The notes under the pieces: model-generated
Databases searched by the model: none
Told to the model about the DNA's origin: nothing
Seen by the model: the letters and a program-made list of their open reading frames with translations, nothing else
Shown here: piece after piece, positions 23,881 to 32,413 of the stretch
Layout: the number at the start of each line of letters is the position of its first letter
How positions within the stretch are numbered: position 1 is the stretch's first letter
Source of the DNA: Ligustrum vulgare
Taxonomy: Eukaryota; Streptophyta; Magnoliopsida; Lamiales; Oleaceae
NCBI GenBank assembly: GCA_963555705.1
Contig: OY743187.1
Coordinates: forward strand, 13,468,133-13,532,132
Direction of reading: 5' to 3'
DNA: 64,000 nucleotides
Position numbers and translations under genes: made by a program

Positions 23881-25406
23881 GAAATAATTAAAATATAAAA
23901 ATCAGCATTCTCTCTCTTCTTCGACCCAGTTTCAGAGACAGAGTGAGACGAGCGAGAGAAAGGCGATCGGTGAGATGGAGGAATCCGACGCTACAGCCGG
24001 TGGAACACCGCCTCGAGGTGGCGGCGAGAGGCAACCAAGTAGGACGGTTCAGATTTTAGAGCTTAGTTACGGGATTTGGTGCGAGACCGAGGCTGAAATT
24101 TGGGGATTGATCTAGGTTGAAAACGAAATTAGAGTTCGAAGGTCTTCCGGCGACTATCCGTTTAGATGACCGGTGATGAAGGTAGGTACTAGTTTTGTTC
24201 TGAGTTTGGTTTTTGGTTTGAGATTCAAGCTGGGCTGAGGGAGGTGGCGGTGGATCTTGGTTTGGATGTGATTGATGATGATTCCGGCTTCTTCTATTTC
24301 TGGGTTTTAATTTGTGGCGTAACTTGCGACTGACTGTTGTGCGGTGGTGATGAATGGTGGTGCCGGCGATTTGTGATTGGGGAATGGTTGGTGCAAACGG
24401 GGTTTGCAGTGGATGTATCCGATTGGTAGTGAATTTCTGACCGTGTGTGATGGTAGTGGAAGCAGAGTGGTGTAGTATCTGGTGGTGAAGATGGTGAATA
24501 TGGTTGATGGCTTGATGAATTGGTTAACTGGTGGTTTGATCTGAAATGTAAATTGCTGGAAATGGAATTGGAAAATGGATGGAGTTGAAATTGATTGGTA
24601 GGGATAATGTGTTGAGATTGATTTGGTTATGGCAGTGGTGAATTTGGAGAGACAGGGCGTGGAGCTATTGCTGTAGATTGGTGCCAATGTGATGATGGTG
24701 CAGTTTGGGGTTCTGTGGTGGTGCTGAGATAGTGGAGATGGTGGTTGGTGATGCTGGTTGTTTGATGGAAATGGAAGTGAAGGTTGTGCAGTGATTGTTT
24801 TCTGATGGTGATGAAGATGATGATAGAGTTTGATGGGAATAAGTGTTGGTTTTGTGCTGTGGAGAAGATGATGAAGAAATGCTGTAGGAATTGGTTGCAG
24901 CTTTCATCATGTATAATGGAGTGGTGTCATGTATAATGGAGTGGTGGTGAAATAGATGATAATGGAGAATATAATCATTATGTTCTTGCAACATAATGAA
25001 TACATACGGGTGGTGGAGTTAGTGGGGAATAAAATCATTGAATGGAATAATTATAATTTGGTTTAATATGATATGGATTTGGTGTAAAGAGAAAAGAAAG
25101 GAGGAGAAAACATGGGGGATGAAATCAACTAAAAATTTAACTATCTTTGATCAAGAAACGTTTTTAAAACAGATATATTTTTGACTGAAAAATACATTTT
25201 GAAAATAATACTTTGAATAAATAATTAAATAACATAATTTTAGAAATTCGGATTTTAATTTAAAATCGAACAAATTCGATATTTCTTGACTTGGCTAGAC
25301 GAATCCGTCGCGGCATTAATTTCAAAATAATAAATGAAATAGTAGCGACACAATTTTCTAAATATTAAAATAATTATTTATTGCATAAAAATTCTGGATC
25401 GCTATA

Positions 25407-25460
25407 ATCTTACCTCCTTAAAATAATTTCGTCCTCGAAATTAAACTTACTTAATCTTAT
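25407..25460 (-). pseudogene. Residual pol terminus and polypurine tract of the LOG-bearing element
   Basis: Read on the minus strand it gives SKFNFEDEIILRR and a stop codon, a pattern typical of the last residues of plant Ty3/gypsy polyproteins. It runs directly into AAGGAGGTAAGA and the 3' LTR. It proves the element's orientation and ancestry; the rest of pol is not visible. Confidence 0.7.
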
Positions 25461-25949
25461 AATTTCTGAATACTTAATCAGAATCTCTTCTTTTTATCAT
25501 CGAAAATTCTCAAAATAATCAAAGAATTACCTGAATATTTTCTCTACGTAAAATACCCAAACATATCAACATAATATCATCAACTTATCTTTCCAATAAT
25601 TGTAACCCAAAATTCAGTAAACAAATATCTCCCAAAACTAAGATTCTATACTTAAATGTCACCACATTTCCTGCAAAGTATTTCTTTCACTTGTATATAC
25701 GTATGAATTCTGATTCAATACGGTACTCATTTTACTTTCCACGTATCATCACATTATACCAAGATTATCATTATTAAAACAAAATATCAGTACCCATAAT
25801 CCAAGAAAATATTCTAAATCTCCAATCAAATCTCCTTTATCGATAAAATTTAACAGCGCATTACTTCTTGTCTCCTCTTTTCATTAAAATAATCCTGCGC
25901 TTTCTTGCTGGTCACAACATCACGCGGATTCACTCAGATCCTTTACGCT

Positions 25950-25958
25950 TTTAAATAG
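25950..25958 (+). promoter_or_regulatory. TATA-like box upstream of the cysteine-rich ORF
   Basis: TTTTAAATAG lies 33 bases or so before the ATG at 25991. The core TTTAAATAG recurs upstream of the LOG ORF, suggesting that each gene has its own promoter. The short distance implies a very short leader. A five-codon upstream ORF (ATGCTGAGAAGAGG) begins at 25962. Confidence 0.4.
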
Positions 25959-25990
25959 TTCATGCTGAGAAGAGGTTGAATCATCAAACA

Positions 25991-26542
25991 ATGGATATCA
26001 TTCTTTCTAACATTCGCAAGTATTATTCCAGTCTTCCTATGAATGATCTGAGAAAGATCTATAAAATAAGGCTCGAAAGATTGAGGTTGTTAATGGCTCA
26101 TGATATTCCAGAAGATGTTCGCTGGTTGATAGAAGCAAAGGTTCGACTATCTGGTGAATTACCATCAACATTTCCAAAACATATGCCTGGTTTAGGCAAA
26201 AGCACGTTCGCAAAGAAACGAAGAGCAAAAAGACTGGGTGGTTGCTACAAATGTGCTCGTTGGAACTGTAATACACTTTGCAAATCAGTAGGATATTCTT
26301 CTACTAATCGGGATGATAAAATCGAATTCATAAAGGGTGGACTGAGTAAGGAGTCTTTGGATGATATTCGACTGACTCTTGAGACGCACCCAAGTGGTTA
26401 TGTACAACGTGAACTTCTCTCCTTATACGCTCAGTTTAACGAGGACAAAAATCGTTATAATCTCCAAAATATAATATCGAAAGATCCTGTTTGCCAGTCT
26501 GTTTTACAAAATGAGGCTTCTGGCAGTTCAGCAATGATATAA
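25991..26542 (+). CDS. Basic cysteine-rich protein, possible nucleic-acid binder, retroelement cargo
   Basis: 183 residues from the first ATG; an in-frame TTG lies 15 bases upstream. Residues 1-60 are helical-looking and Leu/Arg/Glu-rich (LRKIYKIRLERLRLL, IPEDVRWLIEAKV). A strongly basic patch KKRRAKR at 75-81 is followed by four cysteines at 85, 88, 93 and 97 (CX2CX4CX3C, segment GCYKCARWNCNTLC). The tail is mixed and ends Ser-rich. There is no signal peptide or membrane segment. The order 'IPED helix, STFAKKRRAKR, Cys cluster' recalls the cysteine-rich nucleic-acid-binding proteins of carla-like plant RNA viruses (Pfam Carla_C4). That is recognition from memory, not a search. The ORF is intact, lies antisense to the host retroelement, and is 340 bp upstream of the LOG gene on the same strand. 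It could equally be a captured plant protein of unknown family. Confidence 0.7.
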   Translation: MDIILSNIRKYYSSLPMNDLRKIYKIRLERLRLLMAHDIPEDVRWLIEAKVRLSGELPSTFPKHMPGLGKSTFAKKRRAKRLGGCYKCARWNCNTLCKSVGYSSTNRDDKIEFIKGGLSKESLDDIRLTLETHPSGYVQRELLSLYAQFNEDKNRYNLQNIISKDPVCQSVLQNEASGSSAMI

Positions 26543-26599
26543 GGTAAATCTTTTTAAAATATTTTGCTGCTTTCTTTCACGCGTTTTGGAAATAAAATA

Positions 26600-26681
26600 T
26601 ATTTTCCTTTCTCGAGGTTTGATAAAGCTGGAAATAAATATATTTTCCTTTCTCGAGGTTTGATAAAGCTGGAAATAAATA
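26600..26681. repeat. 41-bp direct repeat between the two cargo genes
   Basis: Two identical adjacent units, each starting TATTTTCCTTTCTCGAGG and continuing TTTGATAAAGCTGGAAATAAA. They sit in the intergenic region upstream of the LOG TATA-like box and could be promoter elements duplicated in tandem. Confidence 0.85.
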
Positions 26682-26799
26682 TTAAATCGCCGAAAGGTGA
26701 CAGCCTCGATACGATAAAAATATTCAAAAGTGGGCTGATTTTGTCAAAAGTAAATCTTTACTTTTTCAGAATCAATCAAAAACAGTAAATTTTTCCGGC

Positions 26800-26808
26800 T
26801 TTAAATAG
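26800..26808 (+). promoter_or_regulatory. TATA-like box upstream of the LOG gene
   Basis: TTTAAATAG within GGCTTTAAATAGCC, 75 bases before the LOG start codon. This spacing is compatible with a TATA box about 30 bases upstream of transcription start and a leader of some 45 bases. It matches the core upstream of the cysteine-rich ORF. Confidence 0.5.
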
Positions 26809-26882
26809 CCAAACATATTTCATAGTTCAGGCATCCCAAAATCACATCTTCTTCGTAAGTTTTCCCTTCTTTACTATCAAAG

Positions 26883-27536
26883 ATGGAAGCACCAAAACTT
26901 CGACAGATCAAAACTATTTGTGTATTTTGTGGATCAAAAGTAGGGAAAGGCTTCGGTTATCTAGAAGCGGCTGTAGATCTTGGAAAGAAACTGGGGGAAA
27001 AAGGTATCACTCTTGTATATGGGGGTGGTAGCAGTGGTCTAATGGGTTGTGTTTCCCAATCTGCTCTTGCAGAGAAATCAAAAGTAATCGGTGTTATACC
27101 TGTCCCTTTGGTAGATGTTGCAGGCAAAACACGAGGGCATGAAGTTCAAACCTTATCCATCCATGAACGCATAACTTGTATGCTATATGGTTCTGATGCC
27201 TTTATAGCCCTGCCCGGAGGTTTTGGTACCTTAGAAGAAATCTTTAACATTACCTCGTGGGCTCAACTAGATCTCCATACTAAGCCTATTGGGCTTCTGA
27301 ATGTTAACAATTTCTTTGATGGTTTGTTAACCTTTCTTGATTATGCTGTGGAACAGGGATTCATCTCTCCATTTTCCAGAAGGCTTCTTATTTCTGCTCC
27401 TACTATTGATGAACTACTGGATAAGCTGCAGTCATATATCTCAATACAAGATCCAGCAGGAGTTAAGATAGATTGGTCGCAAGGAAGGGGAATCAAGCGA
27501 AAATGGAGTCCGGTTAATGTAAACTTAACTCTTTGA
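26883..27536 (+). CDS. LOG: LOG-type cytokinin riboside 5'-monophosphate phosphoribohydrolase, intronless, retroelement cargo
   Basis: LOG enzymes release free cytokinin bases from their riboside monophosphates in one step, in the cytosol and nucleus. The 217-aa product spans the whole family fold: ICVFCGS at 12-18, YGGGSSGLMG at 46-55, VIGVIP at 68-73, and the hallmark PGGFGTLEE at 111-119 (family PGGxGTxxE), followed by SWAQLDLHTKPIGLLN. The conserved arginine of the HxR motif is kept (HER, 94-96), although the following Lys of plant LOGs is Ile. Length matches plant LOGs. The frame is uninterrupted and lacks introns, whereas plant LOG genes are normally split into several exons. Residues 74-100 and the tail (RGIKRKWSP) are unlike the plant LOGs I know. 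It lies antisense inside a young LTR element with its own TATA-like box and 3' stem-loops. Function in cytokinin activation is probable from motifs but unproven. Confidence 0.93.
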   Translation: MEAPKLRQIKTICVFCGSKVGKGFGYLEAAVDLGKKLGEKGITLVYGGGSSGLMGCVSQSALAEKSKVIGVIPVPLVDVAGKTRGHEVQTLSIHERITCMLYGSDAFIALPGGFGTLEEIFNITSWAQLDLHTKPIGLLNVNNFFDGLLTFLDYAVEQGFISPFSRRLLISAPTIDELLDKLQSYISIQDPAGVKIDWSQGRGIKRKWSPVNVNLTL

Positions 27537-27547
27537 ATCTTAGAATA

Positions 27548-27758
27548 GGTGGGGGTAGAGTACGGAGTATTCTCACTCTCGAGACACCCCTCCATTTACT
27601 AGGATTTCCTTAATGTTTAAATCTTGTGTATACTTCAAAGATTCCAGGTGGTAGATTACGGAGTATTCTTACTCTCGAAACACACCTCTTTGAAGGTTTC
27701 TTTATTTCCTCAAAAGATCAGAGGTGGTAGGATACGGCTACTCCGGAAACACATCTCT
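27548..27758 (+). repeat. Three related stem-loop units 3' of LOG
   Basis: Units start at 27548, 27646 and 27721. Each reads roughly GGTGGTAGAxTACGGAGTAT, a C/T-rich loop, CTCGAAACAC, then ACCTC, so that AGGTGG pairs with the closing CACCTC. Spacing is about 98 and 75 bases. They lie between the LOG stop codon and an AATAATAAAA signal at about 27855, probably within the LOG 3' UTR. Possible roles are transcript stabilisation, 3' end formation or RNA recognition. Confidence 0.65.
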
Positions 27759-28716
27759 CATTCTGAGGATCTTTCCATGTTTTTCTCTTATGCTTTCGTG
27801 TGTTTCATGTATTTCCTTTCCAGTGTGACTCTTGTGTGTTCTCCTTATGAGAAAATAATAAAATCTCTGCTATCATCTACTAAATCTCGTTTGTGATGTA
27901 AATGATCTTGCATGTCTAACCTTAATTCCTTTAGTGGATGCTTATCATATTATGCTCTTAATTCCAAATGATAAAATTCTGGATAGAGTCTCCCTTGTAA
28001 TTTGGACTTATCCAAACCATAAGCATACTTCAAAACTCACAATAATAAATAACTCCACATTTGATCACAACGATCTAAAAATATTGAAAATGATTCCAAC
28101 ACTTCAATATCATCAAAATATCTCATAATTCAATTCATAATTCCTCAACATAACAATTTCAAATCATATTTTTCAATATCACAATATCACTTCCTTCCAT
28201 ACCTTAATTGGCTCAAAAGTTATTCCTACTTATAAATATATGCCATAAATCATATTCCCAAAATTTATTCACAAAGCCAAACTTCATAATAAATTTCTCT
28301 TCAACATAGAGGCATAATAAATTAACTCAACATAATATCCATTACTTAATTCTCAATAAAATCATATTATTCCCATTATGCTCAACACTCGTTTTCTTTT
28401 AGAAAAATTTCTCATACTCATACATTAAAGCATATAAGTTATGACAAAGCATAACAACATCATTATTTTCGAAGAAATACATTCTTATTTCTCATAAATC
28501 ATAAGTATCCGAAATACTCTTCATTCTTTCTCATAAATCAATAAAATGAGTATTCGAAATACTGAAATAACTTTAAACATCATAAACTTCTTTACCTCGG
28601 AGTTGGTGGAACGAATGATGGCAGTGGCAATCTTCATCAATAAAATTTTTTATAATGGAAAATATTTCTTGAAAATTCTTTTTGAAAATTTTTCCAGTCT
28701 ACAGAAACGCAGACTA
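27759..28716. other. Non-coding end of the cargo and element leader
   Basis: AATAATAAAATC at about 27855 may serve as a polyadenylation signal for LOG. From about 28000 the sequence is AT-rich with many CATAAT/CATAAA words and no supported ORF. The last 100 bases (minus strand: AGTCTGCGTTTCTGTAGACT) look like the untranslated leader of a Ty3/gypsy element. Confidence 0.5.
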
Positions 28717-28728
28717 GCTCTGATACCA
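28717..28728 (-). other. Primer-binding site (initiator tRNA-Met), LOG-bearing element
   Basis: The minus strand reads TGGTATCAGAGC, three bases from the LTR end at 28732. It shows that transcription of the element runs on the minus strand, opposite to the LOG cassette. Confidence 0.9.
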
Positions 28729-28731
28729 ACT

Positions 28732-31700
28732 TGTAGCGCCCCGAGTTCCGTATACCCGATTCACTACGTCATTTTCTGTCTAAATTTTTCGAATAATATT
28801 TTTGCGGAAGAAATAATTGAAATTCATTTTTGGCAACATTAAATAAACTGTAATGGCCGCTAAAATTGAAAACATTTATGAAACCATTTGAAATAGTAAA
28901 TCGAACCATTAATATTGTAAAGAAATTGCCAATATCATAATTTCTCAAATAAATGAACTTCTCTAAATTATTCGATTGTTTGGAAAATACGGAAATCATT
29001 AACGTCAAACTTTCAACCGTTCAACGATTATTGCCACCATCATTCATCGCTCGCCACCGTCTCCGAAATCTGCAAAACTGTTAAAAGTAGGGTGAGTATT
29101 TCATGGGGGAAATACTCAGTAGACTCATCGCGAATTAATTTAATTTATAAGATGATTAAACACATAAATCCCTGCTCTTTATAAAACGGGCATTGATAGA
29201 GCTTCTTTATAAAACTGCTCTTGATAAAACTCATATTGTGCATTACAGCACGGGACATATTTTGCAAATCATAGGCTCTTTGAAAATAGCTCTTTGAAAA
29301 CCATATACTTATAAAAAACATTTTAATTATGCCAAGCATAATTTCTTTTGAAAGCATAACATAAGATAGGATTGAAATCCTCATAAACATAAGAAGACAC
29401 AAGAACTTTACCGAACTTAGGTGGCAAGAATTCTTATGCAGTAAAATCATAATAACAGTAAGTTTTCATCATAACATAGGATAATATCGAAATCCTCATA
29501 AACATAAGAATTTTACCGAACTTAGGTGGTAAGAATTCTTATGTAGTAAGTATACCAAGCATAATTTTCTGAAATTCATAGGGATCAATTGCATCATAAC
29601 ATAAGATAGGATCGAAATCCTCATAAACATATGCGACAGGAATTTTACCGAACTTAGGTGGTAAATCCTCATAAACATATGGAAAGATAGGAATTTTACC
29701 GAACTTCGTGGCAAATCCTCATAAACATAGGAGACACAAGAATGTTACCGAACTTAGGTGGCAAGAATTCTTATGTGTAGCGCTACTAAAACTCCGGTCC
29801 CCTTAACATATCATAACTTATCATATGGGACCCAAAACAATCTTGGTAGATTGATTTCATAGCAATGATCCAAAAAAACATTTTCGTGAAGCATAGGGTA
29901 TACTTACTTTTCGTAAAAACATAAAGTATATTTTCTTTTCATAAAAACATACTTACTTTTCATAACAACATAAGGTATATTTACCTTTCATAAAAACATA
30001 CTTGTTTTTCTTAAAAATTGACTTTCACAAGTCACATGACATTCATATGAAATCATAATTTAAATCAATTAATAAGTGCGAGTCTACCTCAAATCCGACG
30101 AGTGCAAAGTTGAGCGGGAATGACTTCAATTTCTTTAAATTCTCCGTACGCTTCGTCTTAGCCAATAAGTCACTTTAGTATATCGAATATATAGTTCAAA
30201 ATGATAAATTATAATTTGAGGACTAAAATTGATGTTTTGAAAGTTGAGGGACTAAAATGAATACTTTTGAAAGTTCAGGGACTAAAATAGATATTTTGAA
30301 AGTTAAGGGACTAAAATGAATACTTTTAAAACTTGGGCTTAAAAGTAAATCAGCAGGTACTGAAATAAAAGAGTTTAAAGTTAAAGGGCTGAAGTAAATC
30401 ATTTTAAAGCTTTGAGGCTGAAATGGATGAGTTTAAAACAGTAGGGACTGAATTAAAACAATTTAAAACATCAGGGACTGATTTGCAAATTCTGGAAATA
30501 ATTAAAATATAAAAATCAGCATTCTCTCTCTTCTTCGACCCAGTTTCAGAGACAGAGTGAGACGAGCGAGAGAAAGGCGATCGGTGAGATGGAGGAATCC
30601 GACGCTACAGCCGGTGGAACACCGCCTCGAGGTGGCGGCGAGAGGCAACCAAGTAGGACGGTTCAGATTTTAGAGCTTAGTTACGGGATTTGGTGCGAGA
30701 CCGAGGCTGAAATTTGGGGATTGATCTAGGTTGAAAACGAAATTAGAGTTCGAAGGTCTTCCGGCGACTATCCGTTTAGATGACCGGTGATGAAGGTAGG
30801 TACTAGTTTTGTTCTGAGTTTGGTTTTTGGTTTGAGATTCAAGCTGGGCTGAGGGAGGTGGCGGTGGATCTTGGTTTGGATGTGATTGATGATGATTCCG
30901 GCTTCTTCTATTTCTGGGTTTTAATTTGTGGCGTAACTTGCGACTGACTGTTGTGCGGTGGTGATGAATGGTGGTGCCGGCGATTTGTGATTGGGGAATG
31001 GTTGGTGCAAACGGGGTTTGCAGTGGATGTATCCGATTGGTAGTGAATTTCTGACCGTGTGTGATGGTAGTGGAAGCAGAGTGGTGTAGTATCTGGTGGT
31101 GAAGATGGTGAATATGGTTGATGGCTTGATGAATTGGTTAACTGGTGGTTTGATCTGAAATGTAAATTGCTGGAAATGGAATTGGAAAATGGATGGAGTT
31201 GAAATTGATTGGTAGGGATAATGTGTTGAGATTGATTTGGTTATGGCAGTGGTGAATTTGGAGAGACAGGGCGTGGAGCTATTGCTGTAGATTGGTGCCA
31301 ATGTGATGATGGTGCAGTTTGGGGTTCTGTGGTGGTGCTGAGATAGTGGAGATGGTGGTTGGTGATGCTGGTTGTTTGATGGAAATGGAAGTGAAGGTTG
31401 TGCAGTGATTGTTTTCTGATGGTGATGAAGATGATGATAGAGTTTGATGGGAATAAGTGTTGGTTTTGTGCTGTGGAGAAGATGATGAAGAAATGCTGTA
31501 GGAATTGGTTGCAGCTTTCATCATGTATAATGGAGTGGTGTCATGTATAATGGAGTGGTGGTGAAATAGATGATAATGGAGAATATAATCATTATGTTCT
31601 TGCAACATAATGAATACATACGGGTGGTGGAGTTAGTGGGGAATAAAATCATTGAATGGAATAATTATAATTTGGTTTAATATGATATGGATTTGGTGTA

Positions 31701-32020
31701 AAGAGAAAAGAAAGGAGGAGAAAACATGGGGGATGAAATCAACTAAAAATTTAACTATCTTTGATCAAGAAACGTTTTTAAAACAGATATATTTTTGACT
31801 GAAAAATACATTTTGAAAATAATACTTTGAATAAATAATTAAATAACATAATTTTAGAAATTCGGATTTTAATTTAAAATCGAACAAATTCGATATTTCT
31901 TGACTTGGCTAGACGAATCCGTCGCGGCATTAATTTCAAAATAATAAATGAAATAGTAGCGACACAATTTTCTAAATATTAAAATAATTATTTATTGCAT
32001 AAAAATTCTGGATCGCTATA
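28732..32020 (-). repeat. 5' LTR (3,289 bp) of the LOG-bearing element
   Basis: Same length as the LTR at 22118-25406. All ORF translations and spot-compared segments are identical and every landmark is offset by 6,614. The RNA start site was not located. Confidence 0.93.
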
Positions 32021-32025
32021 ATATA

Positions 32026-32413
32026 AAGGATCGACAACAATGCCTATAAACTCGATCTTCCTGGTGAGTATAATGTTTCGGCTTCATTTAATGTTTCTGA
32101 TCTATCTCCATTTGATGCAGGTACAGATTCGAGGTCGAATCCTTTCGAAGAGGGAGGGGATGATGTGATCCAGACCACGAATACAAGCCCGCACAAAGAT
32201 CCATTGAAGATCAAAGGAGGGCCAATGACTCGCCTGCAAACAAAGAGGGCCAACGAAGCAATGGACAAGTTAGTTCAAGGAACAATGGCCAAAACAATGT
32301 TCGTGTTATCAAAAGAAGAAAGTTCCATGTTGGGACCGAGCCAAAACGACGAGTGGATCAACCTCATTCAATGCGTCGAAGAAAAATTTGAAATTTCAAT
32401 GTTACGACCGTAA
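32026..32413 (+). pseudogene. Integrase C-terminus of the chromovirus-type element, running into its 3' LTR
   Basis: After the nested element, homology resumes as RIDNNAYKLDLPGEYNVSAS, the usual plant chromovirus integrase tail. The frame continues through the purine tract and the LTR start (GGPMTRLQTKRANEAMDK) to a stop 250 bases inside the LTR. A polyprotein that ends within the 3' LTR is known for CRM-type chromoviruses. With the insert removed, the junction would contain a TAA, another sign of decay. Confidence 0.75.

Larger units (their letters stand above)
22118..25406 (-). repeat. 3' LTR (3,289 bp) of the LOG-bearing element
   Basis: It begins TGTAGCGCCCCGAG on the plus strand and ends GATCGCTATA. 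ORFs inside (for example 24307-24687 and 24665-24994, minus) are low-complexity Ser/Thr/His-rich frames duplicated in the other LTR and are not supported as genes. Two internal tandem-repeat zones are listed separately. Confidence 0.93.
22118..32020 (-). mobile_element. Young LTR retrotransposon carrying an antisense LOG plus cysteine-rich protein cassette
   Basis: Two LTRs of exactly 3,289 bp (offset 6,614 throughout, no net indel) flank a 3,325-bp interior. The target duplication ATATA is perfect (22113-22117, 32021-32025). On the minus strand an initiator tRNA-Met primer site (TGGTATCAGAGC) lies three bases inside the 5' LTR at 28732. At the far end, a typical Ty3/gypsy pol terminus (FEDEIILRR, stop) merges into a purine tract AAGGAGGTAAGA before the 3' LTR. 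So it derives from a Ty3/gypsy (Tekay/Del-like) element that lost gag and nearly all pol. In their place, on the opposite strand, are two ORFs: a 183-aa basic Cys-rich protein and a LOG enzyme. Mobilisation would need proteins supplied in trans. LTR ends are TATAGCG...CGCTACA on the element strand, so the 5' dinucleotide is TA, not TG. Confidence 0.93.

Noticed and set aside
24307..24994. 126- and 109-codon minus ORFs (repeated at 30921-31608)
   Set aside because: Low-complexity Ser/Thr/His-rich frames inside both LTRs, without motifs or a coding pattern.
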